Shown piece by piece: positions 1-6,497 of a stretch of DNA of 23,050 nucleotides. Under the pieces are notes generated by a model. That model did not search any database, was not told where the DNA came from, and was given only the letters and a program-made list of their open reading frames with translations. The position numbers and the translations under genes are program-made. Positions within the stretch are counted from its first letter, which is position 1. The number at the start of each line of letters is the position of its first letter. The DNA is from an uncultured Saprospirales bacterium (lineage in GTDB: Bacteria > Bacteroidota > Bacteroidia > Chitinophagales > JADIYW01): contig CALLKF010000012.1 in assembly GCA_938008535.1 (NCBI GenBank), positions 1-23,050 of the forward strand, in the 5' to 3' direction.

Positions 1-687
1 GGATTCTTTTTCCCCGTAGCGCAGCGATCCTCTCGGAAAGCTCGCCTCAGCGGGCTTTCCGCTTGCGACTGCCTTGCGCGGAGCCGGAATAGCCCCCTGC
101 CCCACGGAGATGTTTTCAACTGCCCCCTCCCGGCGCGCTTGGCGGCCAGCTGAATGGCGATCCAGTTCATCGACTGTCTCGATAACCTCGGGCGCACCCT
201 TTGGCTCAAACCGGAACTCAAGTTCGGTAACGGTTCTGCCTTGTCGTATCTCGCGCCACTCGACGCGGAAGTGCGCCAATTGGTCGATCTCTGACTTAGC
301 CTTTTCGAGGACCTTTCTGCGAAGCTGGGCGAAGTCGGTGTAGACCTCGGGAGGAATACCAAGAGCTGCTCGAAGCGCCTGCATATCGCCCCGCCAAGTC
401 GCCTGACGACGATGCAACCGAAGCGCTCCTAGTTCGTACAGTTTGAGCGCATAATTTGACCGGAAGCCAAGCACTGCCTGCCGATTGAGTACAGCGTAAG
501 TCTCTGATGCCTGGATCAGCTTGCGCGCATCAGGCGTGAACTCCCACTCGATCCAGCCTGCTTCACCGCCCTCCTCTTCCGTTTCCTCCCGTGACCGCGA
601 GATCAATGAAAACAGAAGTGTCGCCTTCTTTCCCCGCCAGGATTTGTCATCAACGGCGAAGAGCGTTCGGTGCAGTTCCTGAAGCAT
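1..687 (-). CDS. Plasmid replication initiator (Rep_3 type), partial, C-terminal part runs off the left edge
   Basis: An uninterrupted minus-strand reading frame runs from at least the ATG at 687 to base 1 with no stop, about 229 residues. It reads like the second winged-helix domain of Rep_3-family initiators of proteobacterial plasmids: a stretch WIEWEFTPDARKLI, then SETYAVLNRQAVLGFRSNYALKLYEL, then LRAALGIPPEVYTDFAQLRRKVLEKAKSEI, then FRVEWREIRQGRTVTELEFRF, the usual order in this family. Such proteins bind iterons and open the plasmid origin. The tail past about residue 165 is basic and low complexity. The true start may lie upstream of 687, because the frame stays open, but the opposite strand there encodes an unrelated GTPase, so a junction is likely near 685-700. 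GC content and codon use are unlike everything right of 860. The family call rests on motif recall, not a search. Confidence 0.72.
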   Translation of the reverse strand, partial: MLQELHRTLFAVDDKSWRGKKATLLFSLISRSREETEEEGGEAGWIEWEFTPDARKLIQASETYAVLNRQAVLGFRSNYALKLYELGALRLHRRQATWRGDMQALRAALGIPPEVYTDFAQLRRKVLEKAKSEIDQLAHFRVEWREIRQGRTVTELEFRFEPKGAPEVIETVDELDRHSAGRQARREGAVENISVGQGAIPAPRKAVASGKPAEASFPRGSLRYGEKES

Positions 688-858
688 GTCGGTGATCCGC
701 TCATTGCCCTTGTGGGCTACACCAATGCTGGAAAATCCACGCTGCTCTCTCGCCTCACTCGCGCCAATCCCAAAATCGCCAACTATCCTTTCACGACGCT
801 CCACCCGAACTTGGGTGTGGCCATTTACCACAACCGTGAAATTGTATTCGCTGATATT
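670..858 (+). pseudogene. Obg-like GTPase fragment, broken at both ends
   Basis: In the frame beginning with GTG at 670 the protein reads IALVGYTNAGKSTLL (P loop, G1) followed by ANPKIANYPFTTLHPNLGV, which is the Obg-type switch I (G2) signature, and then IVFADI, where Obg proteins continue with PGLIEGA (G3). The match stops abruptly at about 858; the frame runs on through unrelated low-GC sequence to a stop at 918. The P loop GYTNAGKS is more typical of HflX than of Obg (usually GFPNAGKS), so it is either an unusual Obg or itself a splice of two GTPases. Residues before about 697 resemble neither family and overlap the opposite-strand Rep gene. The full-length protein would be a ribosome-associated GTPase; this fragment cannot be functional. 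Confidence 0.7.
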
Positions 859-860
859 TT
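690..860. other. Chimeric junction zone between GC-rich foreign sequence and the Bacteroidota segment
   Basis: Three unrelated partial genes meet here: the minus-strand Rep frame fades near 685-700, the plus-strand Obg-like fragment ends at 858, and the minus-strand endonuclease-like gene begins at 989 and loses its expected sequence near 851. The last bases compatible with both neighbours are about 850-858 (GCTGATATT), a possible microhomology. Base composition changes at the same place. No inverted repeats, target-site duplication or transposase were seen, which argues against a transposon boundary. Confidence 0.7.
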
Positions 861-989
861 GTTAAACAGCTCAGTTTTTAAAGCAGCACACGTTTTATTG
901 GTATCAACACCGTTGTAGTAAGTACCTGGATCAGCTTTTGTAATTTGGAAAGAGATAAAAATTACAATGGAAAGTAAAAGTTTCTTCAT
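851..989 (-). pseudogene. Endonuclease I-like secreted protein, N-terminal fragment only
   Basis: A minus-strand frame starts with ATG at 989 and gives a clear signal peptide (MKKLLLSIVIFISFQITKA) followed by PGTYYNGVDTNKTCAALKTELFNKIS. The pattern P-x-x-YY then TC-x-x-LK-x-x-L matches the mature N-terminus of secreted endonuclease I family nucleases of Bacteroidota, many of which carry T9SS tails. After residue 47, at about base 851, the frame enters the foreign GC-rich sequence and meets a stop a few codons later. Only the first 47 residues are native. It lies 62 bases downstream of the SGNH hydrolase on the same strand. The identification rests on a short stretch. Confidence 0.5.
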
Positions 990-1051
990 AAAATTGACGT
1001 GAAGAACAAAGATAATCTATTCCAAAATAAAAAGCTTGTTAAAATTGTACA

Positions 1052-2740
1052 CTAATTCTTGATAAAACTTCCAATCCAATCAGATGAATTGTTTGAAAGT
1101 TTGATGAAATACTCGTTTGCTGCCAAATCTATAATATTTATTTCCAGTTGAGTTTTGCTTTTATCTAATTGTACTGTTTTCACCAACGCTCCTTTTATAT
1201 CATAAATGTATAATGCATTATTTTCATTACTAATGTTTTTAGGAATTTCAATCGTAATATATGATGATGATGGATTTGGATAAATAGTTAATTTTTCTGC
1301 TTTAGAAATATTTTTGACACCTAAAATAATATTCGTTGTATCGTACTGAATATCTAAATACGGACTTTCCAACGCCATAGTATCGCCGTTATAAAATTTA
1401 ATAAAATTGGTATCTAAGATTTCTAATCGGAACTGCGTAGTACCAGTTTTGTTGATGAATTTTAAGGCATCATCGTGCAAATCAAATCGCAGTGAATAGT
1501 CTTTGCCTCGCAAATTTCCGGCAACGCAGGCAACATCTGCAAGCGATGCTGCTTCATTGAAATCGCTTGCTTCTACTTGGTTGCTGCCAAAAGTTCCTTG
1601 TTTAATATCTAATTTAAAGTAATCAGGAAATTTTGAACCATAAAAAGAATACGCACGTTGGATAAATGTATTGCGTATAAACAACGATGCTTTTTTTATT
1701 TTTTTATTATCAGGAATAGATTCTGTATTGAACGAAATAATTCCTTTTGTTTTGCTGATGGTAGAATTAGCTACTTGAATTTCGCCAGTTCCAACTGTTC
1801 CATTTTGTTTCACAAAACCATCTTCCGTTTGTCCAACAGAATAAAACGATGTATCACGATTTCTTCGCAAATAATTATTAATAAAAACACGCATATAGTA
1901 TTCTGCTAAATAAGTATAACCTAATGGACTTAAATGATAGGTATCAATTCCAAGTAAACCCATAGCTGCATGTGGTGATGGATAATTTATGTTTCCACCA
2001 GGAAAAGGCACAGAACGAGGTGGATAGGTTCCGAATGGTGGATATCGCAAAGGTGTTGTTTGACCAAAGCACCATTGCATCAATCCGTTTGCACTGAATG
2101 AATGAATGTAAGGTTTATTATAAGCCAATACCACAGAATCTTGATAGGCAGTAATATAACCCATAAATCGATTAATTTCATAAGGTGAAGCATAACCTCT
2201 TCCACTCCATAAATCGCAATACGGATCCCACGGAAAATCTAAACAAGGATCGTTGAAATTTGTGTAATCGTAGCTTTGCCAAATTATTTGTGCATTTGGC
2301 AAAGTGGTATGTATATAATCAAAAATACTATCCATAAATAATTTAGCTAAATACAAGTCGTTATCTAACACGTTTAAAGAATCACCTTTGCGAATTCCAA
2401 AAGCAACATCATTGCCACCAAGAGAAACCATTACTATATCTACTGGATGACCTCTATCAGAATAAATCGCGCCTTCTAATGCGTGACGTGTCAATGGAAA
2501 TTGCCACCAAGTTTCAGCAGTCATACTAATTAAAGAACTACCTGCTCCAGTAGAAATATAATCAGCAAAGCCATATTTTGCCAAAGCCGAATCGTATGCT
2601 AAATACAGAACTGGAAAATGTGCCCAACTATCACCAGCTAATCGTAAGTGGCGTTCAATTCGTTTGTTGCAAGCATTTTGCGAAAAGCTATTAAAAGCAA
2701 ATAATAAAATGATAGTAAGTATGGATATAGTCTTCTTCAT
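1052..2740 (-). CDS. Secreted SGNH/GDSL-type hydrolase with T9SS C-terminal sorting domain
   Basis: This 562-residue protein has a signal peptide (about residues 1-20, ending FSQ) and an SGNH hydrolase domain. Block I is AGDSW with the nucleophile Ser38; block III is GGND at 108-111, supplying oxyanion-hole Gly and Asn; block V is DTYH at 266-269, supplying the Asp/His of the triad. Family members hydrolyse esters of lipids or acetylated glycans; the substrate here is not evident. Residues of about 300-465 form a beta-rich middle region of unknown family. The tail from about 480 (LTIYPNPSS onward, ending GSFIKN) is a type A T9SS sorting domain, so the mature enzyme should be exported across the outer membrane and anchored or released. 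The ATG at 2740 is followed directly by MKKTISILTIILLF, supporting that start. A predicted promoter with a palindrome in its spacer lies upstream at 2787-2817. Confidence 0.85.
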   Translation of the reverse strand: MKKTISILTIILLFAFNSFSQNACNKRIERHLRLAGDSWAHFPVLYLAYDSALAKYGFADYISTGAGSSLISMTAETWWQFPLTRHALEGAIYSDRGHPVDIVMVSLGGNDVAFGIRKGDSLNVLDNDLYLAKLFMDSIFDYIHTTLPNAQIIWQSYDYTNFNDPCLDFPWDPYCDLWSGRGYASPYEINRFMGYITAYQDSVVLAYNKPYIHSFSANGLMQWCFGQTTPLRYPPFGTYPPRSVPFPGGNINYPSPHAAMGLLGIDTYHLSPLGYTYLAEYYMRVFINNYLRRNRDTSFYSVGQTEDGFVKQNGTVGTGEIQVANSTISKTKGIISFNTESIPDNKKIKKASLFIRNTFIQRAYSFYGSKFPDYFKLDIKQGTFGSNQVEASDFNEAASLADVACVAGNLRGKDYSLRFDLHDDALKFINKTGTTQFRLEILDTNFIKFYNGDTMALESPYLDIQYDTTNIILGVKNISKAEKLTIYPNPSSSYITIEIPKNISNENNALYIYDIKGALVKTVQLDKSKTQLEINIIDLAANEYFIKLSNNSSDWIGSFIKN

Positions 2741-2786
2741 TGTTAATTTTTCTTAAATTTATTAAAAAAAAGAGAAGTATTTACAA

Positions 2787-2817
2787 TAAATTTATGAGTA
2801 AACGTTTACAAATCAAA
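2787..2817 (-). promoter_or_regulatory. Predicted Bacteroidota promoter for the SGNH hydrolase gene
   Basis: Reading the minus strand, TTTG occupies 2817-2814 and TAAATTTA occupies 2794-2787, separated by exactly 19 bases. This fits the Bacteroidota primary-sigma arrangement (-33 TTTG, -7 TAnnTTTG) with one mismatch, in the last base of the -7 box. Transcription would begin near 2781, giving a leader of about 40 bases. The -7 box is itself palindromic, so it could also serve the opposite strand, but no TTTG sits at the right distance on the plus strand. Confidence 0.5.
2798..2809. promoter_or_regulatory. 12-bp perfect palindrome GTAAACGTTTAC, candidate operator
   Basis: GTAAACGTTTAC is a perfect palindrome with a central CG, the form typical of LacI-family operators (core AAACGTTT). 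It lies between the predicted -33 and -7 boxes of the minus-strand SGNH gene and 17 bases before the ATG of the plus-strand gene at 2826. A bound repressor would block the minus promoter and could affect both divergent genes. No regulator gene is next to it. Confidence 0.4.
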
Positions 2818-2825
2818 CAATAACC

Positions 2826-3725
2826 ATGAAAAAATTATTCACCAATGTTATTTTATTTTTGAGTTGTTCATTTGCAATGGCAAAAACGTCTATCAATTCC
2901 AACCAAAATTTAATGGATGCCATAAAAAACAATAGTGTAAAATGTGTGCTTCGTGGTAACAGCGAAAGCACGCATTACTTGGAACCTATTATTGCAACCG
3001 TTACCAATGTTACAAGTGAACCTCTAACGCTGCAAATAGATGATGGCGATTTATTTATTCCAACAGATACCAACAAACAAAATATTGTAGTGACCAATCA
3101 GGAAATTTTTGTTTTAAAACCTTTAGAAAAAAAGACGTTGAAAATAAAAGGTATGTGTACTGAACAAAAAGATGGTGCAGGAAATAACGAAACATTTTAT
3201 AAACTTCAAAAAAATAACAATCAAAATTTAAAAAAACTAAGCGAGTTTATACAGTCAAAAAAGTACCAAACTTCTGCTGCACAATATGCAGTTTGGAGTT
3301 TAATGAACAACAGCGATTTGAATTCCATTTATTCATCTGATTCAACTGAAGAAAAAGAATTGAAAAAATACATGGCTTCGCTAACAGGTAAAACATTTGA
3401 GTTAGTGAACAAGAATTATCGTTATAATTATTACGAACCACCAAAAGAAAAAGTTGGTGGAAAATATGAATACAATTTCTCTAAAAGTCAAGATGTTCAA
3501 ATAGCCATGTTTGACAAGAATGGAATTTTAGTGCGTGAATTATTTAACCAGAAAAATGTTCCACCAGGACAACACACTTTTAATTTTGAATTTGATTCAG
3601 GTGTTTACACTGACGATGTCTATTATTTTAAATTGATTGCAATGAATGATGTTTTAGTCAATCAAAAATGGAATATTAAAGATATTCGTGATGGATTTAA
3701 GAAAAAAATACAGAATAGAGAGTAG
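2826..3725 (+). CDS. Secreted protein of unknown function with C-terminal FlgD-Ig-like domain
   Basis: A 299-residue protein with a signal peptide (residues 1-19, ending AMA). The N-terminal two thirds (about 35-195) contain a beta-sandwich-like stretch with the pattern PLTLQIDDGDLFIPTDTNKQ and VVTNQEIFVLKPLEKKTLKIKGMC, followed by a helical stretch with QYAVWSLMN. I have seen this combination (a Gln-rich 'Q-x-AVW' helix after a Cys) in extracellular proteins of several phyla but cannot name the family with certainty. Residues of about 212-285 (VQIAMFDKNGILVRELFNQ, PPGQHTFNFEFDSGVYTDDVYYFKL) look like the FlgD-type Ig-like fold common near C-termini of Bacteroidota secreted proteins. It has no T9SS tail, so it is probably periplasmic. 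It is divergent from the SGNH hydrolase gene. Confidence 0.7.
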   Translation: MKKLFTNVILFLSCSFAMAKTSINSNQNLMDAIKNNSVKCVLRGNSESTHYLEPIIATVTNVTSEPLTLQIDDGDLFIPTDTNKQNIVVTNQEIFVLKPLEKKTLKIKGMCTEQKDGAGNNETFYKLQKNNNQNLKKLSEFIQSKKYQTSAAQYAVWSLMNNSDLNSIYSSDSTEEKELKKYMASLTGKTFELVNKNYRYNYYEPPKEKVGGKYEYNFSKSQDVQIAMFDKNGILVRELFNQKNVPPGQHTFNFEFDSGVYTDDVYYFKLIAMNDVLVNQKWNIKDIRDGFKKKIQNRE

Positions 3726-3788
3726 GTATAAGACATTAGTGAATGGTTAATAGAAATTAGTAAAGAAAAAGAAAAATATTTTTGGTTT

Positions 3789-3823
3789 TTACTGCCTACT
3801 GCTTACCTTGCATACTAAATACT
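3789..3823. repeat. Degenerate 7-bp tandem array, locus A
   Basis: Five consecutive 7-base units (TTACTGC, CTACTGC, TTACCTT, GCATACT, AAATACT) occupy this stretch just before the EVE-domain gene. Their 7-base phase and ACT core resemble the clearer TAAGTAR arrays at 4280-4307, 11429-11463 and 21415-21449, read on the opposite strand. This is the most degenerate of the four loci. Confidence 0.4.
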
Positions 3824-3827
3824 TAAC

Positions 3828-4238
3828 ATGAATTATTGGTTAATGAAATCTGAGCCAGATGTTTTTTCGTATGATGATTTGGTGAAAAAAGGCAGCGAAC
3901 ATTGGGACGGCGTTCGAAATTACACAGCACGAAATAATATGCGTGCCATGAAAAAAGGCGACAAGGCATTTTTCTATCACAGTAATATTGGCAAAGCTAT
4001 AGTTGGAATTATTAGCATTGTAAAAGAGGCCCATCAAGACCCGACAACAGATGAAGTTGCTTGGGTTTGTGTAGATGTTGCACCAAAAGAGAAATTAAAA
4101 AATCCTGTGACGCTTGCTGCGATAAAAGCCAATCCTAACTTAGCAGAAATGCAATTAATTAAACAAAGCAGGTTGTCCGTATCTGCTGTTACAAAAGAAG
4201 AGTTTGATGAGATTTTGAAGATGAGTAAAACGAAGTAA
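3828..4238 (+). CDS. EVE domain-containing protein (PUA-like fold)
   Basis: This 136-residue protein matches EVE-domain proteins over its whole length. It has YWLMKSEP at the start, then WDGVRNYTARNNMRAMKKGD, FYHSN, GIISIVKEAHQDP, WVCVDV, and LIKQSRLSV near the end. These positions line the small-molecule or modified-base pocket in homologues such as human THYN1. Members are small cytosolic PUA-like domains thought to recognise modified nucleic acid bases; the ligand here is unknown. The length is normal for a stand-alone EVE protein. The ATG at 3828 fits because the family begins M-x-YWL. Its 3' end faces the transporter gene across a 73-base gap containing a hairpin. Confidence 0.9.
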   Translation: MNYWLMKSEPDVFSYDDLVKKGSEHWDGVRNYTARNNMRAMKKGDKAFFYHSNIGKAIVGIISIVKEAHQDPTTDEVAWVCVDVAPKEKLKNPVTLAAIKANPNLAEMQLIKQSRLSVSAVTKEEFDEILKMSKTK

Positions 4239-4247
4239 TAAGATATA

Positions 4248-4301
4248 AGTAGGAAGTAATATGATTAGAATTATTTTTCTTACTACTTATTACTTACTAC
4301 T
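4248..4301. terminator. Inverted repeat between convergent genes, possible bidirectional terminator
   Basis: AGTAGGAAGTAAT at 4248-4260 pairs with ATTACTTACTACT at 4289-4301 with a single mismatch in 13, leaving a 28-base loop. It lies between the stop codons of the EVE gene (4238) and the transporter gene (4312). Both arms are made from the 7-bp TAAGTAR repeat in opposite orientations. A TTTTTT run at 4308-4313 follows on the plus strand. The long loop and low GC make it a weak terminator by standard rules. Confidence 0.35.
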
Positions 4302-4307
4302 CACTAC
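4280..4307 (-). repeat. 7-bp tandem array, locus B
   Basis: Four 7-base units on the plus strand (TTACTAC, TTATTAC, TTACTAC, TCACTAC) equal GTAGTGA, GTAGTAA, GTAATAA, GTAGTAA on the minus strand. The minus strand of 4279-4296 is identical over 18 bases to plus strand 21429-21446. Shorter partial units (TAAGTAG, GAAGTAA) occur at 4246-4259 in the opposite orientation. Confidence 0.6.
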
Positions 4308-4311
4308 TTTT

Positions 4312-5691
4312 TTAAACATCCTTATATTTTTGCATTACTAAAAACGCTAAAATACTAGACAGCACACATGCAACAGCAACCATGCGAATACCAAACGGAT
4401 TGTCAGGTGTTTTTCCTAAAAGTAACAAAGATGGAAAAATTAAACTCGTGATTGCAACACCAATTTTCATCATAAATGTTTTCAATCCAAAGTAAGATGC
4501 ATTCTTGGCAATGCCTGTTTTTTTGAAATCATTTTCTGCATTATCACCAGCTAATGCCATTGGCAAAATACCTAAAACCGCTGTTGGATAGGTATTTAGG
4601 AAAACATAAACAATAATAAAAAACAAAGTTGGCACTTTATATAAACCAATAGTTGCAGTGAAACTAAAACTAATAATCAAACACAATAAAGCAGATTGCA
4701 TTACTTTTTTCTTGCCATAAGCATCCACTAATTTATCAATTATCGGATACATAAACATAGATGCAATACCTACACAATACAAAATAATGGCTGTATAAAC
4801 ATTATCAATTTTAAGTAAAGCAGCAACAATATAAGGCACAGCCACCACAAATATTTTTTGCGGAAACCAGTAAATTAATTCAACAATAACTAATACTCTG
4901 AAATTTTTATCATTCCAGACTTCACGCATATTATCAAAAATATTTTTGTGTTTTGCATCAAATTGAAGTTCTGCTTGCGTAATATTTTTACTTGAATTAT
5001 CTTCCACAAATAAAACAGGCATCAACATTAAAACCATTGCCACCACTGCGTAAACTAATACGCTTAGTTGAAAAATCGATTCGTTTGGCATCGTGTCTTT
5101 ATAAACACTTAAAATAATATTGATAGTCTGACCAATGCCAATTCCAAGTGCATACGCAATGGAAATCATCATAATAATGTGCAAGCGTTCTTTTTCTTCT
5201 TTTGCTATTTCATTAATCAATGCGTTGTATGGTGTTGTATAAAAGCATTTTATAATAAATGCTGCAATAACGGTAACTGACAACCAAACTGCATTGATTG
5301 CATGTACACCATCTTTTAAAGGAAAAAAAACAGCAGCTGATAAAACAGCAAATGGAATAACAGAAGCTGCCATAAATGTTTTACGCTTGCCAAATTTAAA
5401 TGTGCTTCTATCGCTTAAACTTCCAACAATTGGTTCCATAAATGCACTGATAAAATAACCAACAGCAGATAAAATTCCAACAATTGTAAACACTTTAAAA
5501 ACTGCACCTTGATACACAAACGCTTTAAACATAGGTTTGCCATTATCAGGTGGTAAATAAAATTGATAGATAAGTTCAGTAAAACCAAATACAGCTAAAC
5601 TCCAACCGGTTTGTCCAGCTGCAAATGCAATTTTTCGAATTAACGGAACTTTTTTAAAAACAGGAATTTGTTCAGCTATAACTTCATTCAT
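4312..5691 (-). CDS. MFS transporter, GPH (MelB-like / MFS_2) type
   Basis: A 459-residue integral membrane protein with about 12 hydrophobic segments. The layout fits the glycoside-pentoside-hexuronide (GPH) branch of the major facilitator superfamily: after the second hydrophobic segment it has EPIVGSLSDRSTFKFGKRKTFM (from residue 86), matching the family's DPxxGxxSDRT...GRRRP loop. GPH proteins move sugars or related solutes with H+, Na+ or Li+. The acidic pair expected in transmembrane segment 2 (D-x-x-x-D-P) is Ser82 and Glu86 here, so cation coupling may differ. A soluble loop near the middle (about 231-255) links the two halves. The ATG at 5691 gives a short cytosolic lead before the first membrane segment. 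Substrate cannot be inferred from the neighbours. Confidence 0.75.
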   Translation of the reverse strand: MNEVIAEQIPVFKKVPLIRKIAFAAGQTGWSLAVFGFTELIYQFYLPPDNGKPMFKAFVYQGAVFKVFTIVGILSAVGYFISAFMEPIVGSLSDRSTFKFGKRKTFMAASVIPFAVLSAAVFFPLKDGVHAINAVWLSVTVIAAFIIKCFYTTPYNALINEIAKEEKERLHIIMMISIAYALGIGIGQTINIILSVYKDTMPNESIFQLSVLVYAVVAMVLMLMPVLFVEDNSSKNITQAELQFDAKHKNIFDNMREVWNDKNFRVLVIVELIYWFPQKIFVVAVPYIVAALLKIDNVYTAIILYCVGIASMFMYPIIDKLVDAYGKKKVMQSALLCLIISFSFTATIGLYKVPTLFFIIVYVFLNTYPTAVLGILPMALAGDNAENDFKKTGIAKNASYFGLKTFMMKIGVAITSLIFPSLLLLGKTPDNPFGIRMVAVACVLSSILAFLVMQKYKDV

Positions 5692-5781
5692 TCAACTAAG
5701 ATAAAATAAAATGTTTGAATTATTTGTTACCTGAAATGACATTATATTTTGTTTACAACAACTTACAAGATTTTAATTCTT

Positions 5782-5789
5782 TATTTTTG
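5782..5789 (+). promoter_or_regulatory. Candidate -7 box TATTTTTG upstream of the DUF1456-like gene
   Basis: TATTTTTG fits the TAnnTTTG consensus and lies 15 bases before the ATG at 5805. I found no TTTG at the expected 19-21 base distance upstream, so only half a promoter is visible. Confidence 0.3.
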
Positions 5790-5804
5790 AACTAAATTTT
5801 ATTT

Positions 5805-6047
5805 ATGGATAATAACGATATAATGAAAAAATTACGCGTTGCGTTGCAATTGAAAAATGAAGACATTTCAGCAATTTGTATGTTAGTTGATTTTAAAATT
5901 ACACCAAGCGAACTAACTGCAATTTTTAGAAATGAAGATGATTCAAGATACAAAGCTTGTGGCGACCAGCTTTTACGAAATTTTTTAAATGGTTTAATTA
6001 TTCATAAACGTGGAAAAATGGAACCCAAAAAACCAATTACAAAATGA
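5805..6047 (+). CDS. DUF1456 (YehS-like) protein, single-domain version
   Basis: An 80-residue protein. The motif order is that of DUF1456: MDNNDIMKKLRVALQLKNEDI, then FKITPSELTAIFRNEDD, CGDQLLRNFLNGLIIHKRGK. Typical members such as E. coli YehS have two copies of this domain (about 150 residues); here only one is present before a short basic tail (MEPKKPITK). The biochemical role of the family is unknown. It overlaps the next gene by four bases (ATGA at 6044), so the two are translationally coupled. The ATG at 5805 agrees with the conserved N-NDI start. Confidence 0.8.
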   Translation: MDNNDIMKKLRVALQLKNEDISAICMLVDFKITPSELTAIFRNEDDSRYKACGDQLLRNFLNGLIIHKRGKMEPKKPITK

Positions 6048-6493
6048 GTTTTAAACATCAAGTTTATGAACGTTATTTACAATTGATCAATGAAAAGTTT
6101 AATGCATTGCAAGTAATTTTAAATGAATTAAATGACAGTGCTAAAAATGAAACGAAAAGTACTGCTGGTGATAAACACGAAACGGCTCTTGCTATGTTGC
6201 AAATTGAACAGGAAAATACAAGAAATAAATTAAAAGAAGCAACGGAACAAAAACTACAATTAGATCGTATTGACATCAACCTAATATCTGAAAAAATAAT
6301 TAAAGGCAGCTTAATAAAAACGAATCATGGTTATTTTTTTTTAAGTATTGCTTTAGGAAAAATTAGTGTAGAACATCAACAAATCATAGCACTTTCACCA
6401 CAATCGCCATTAGGTTTGAAATTAGTTGGTTCAAAAATAAATGATGAAATTGAACTGAATAATTTGAAGTATGTAATTGAAAGTTTTGAGTAA
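6044..6493 (+). CDS. GreA/GreB-like protein (coiled coil plus Gre C-terminal-type domain)
   Basis: A 149-residue protein. Residues of about 1-85 are helical and charged, with GDKHETALAMLQIEQENTRNKL, resembling the antiparallel coiled coil of Gre-like factors. The C-terminal part ends ALSPQSPLGLKLVGSKINDEIEL, which matches the GreA/GreB FKBP-like C-terminal signature SPlGkaLlGkkvGDeV. Similar short Bacteroidota proteins are sometimes labelled 3-oxoacyl-ACP synthase in databases; nothing in the sequence supports that. A role at RNA polymerase is plausible by analogy, but the acidic pair that GreA carries at its coiled-coil tip is not obvious. It overlaps the DUF1456-like gene and ends four bases before the convergent gene at 6498. 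Confidence 0.72.
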   Translation: MSFKHQVYERYLQLINEKFNALQVILNELNDSAKNETKSTAGDKHETALAMLQIEQENTRNKLKEATEQKLQLDRIDINLISEKIIKGSLIKTNHGYFFLSIALGKISVEHQQIIALSPQSPLGLKLVGSKINDEIELNNLKYVIESFE

Positions 6494-6497
6494 AAAG

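Noticed and set aside
74..343. Plus-strand 89-residue frame in the GC-rich left end
   Set aside because: It is the shadow of the minus-strand Rep_3 frame, which shows family motifs; this frame is Ser/Arg-rich with no recognisable domain.
1..860. Transposon or integrated plasmid boundary
   Set aside because: No transposase, inverted terminal repeats, target duplication or att-like direct repeat seen; genes are broken at both sides of the junction, which fits a chimera better.
4243..4307. CRISPR-like array
   Set aside because: The units are 7 bases, degenerate and without unique spacers; no cas gene is present.
3828..6493. A defence or toxin-antitoxin island around the EVE-domain gene
   Set aside because: Neighbours are a transporter, DUF1456-like and Gre-like genes; no nuclease, methylase or toxin motif is present.
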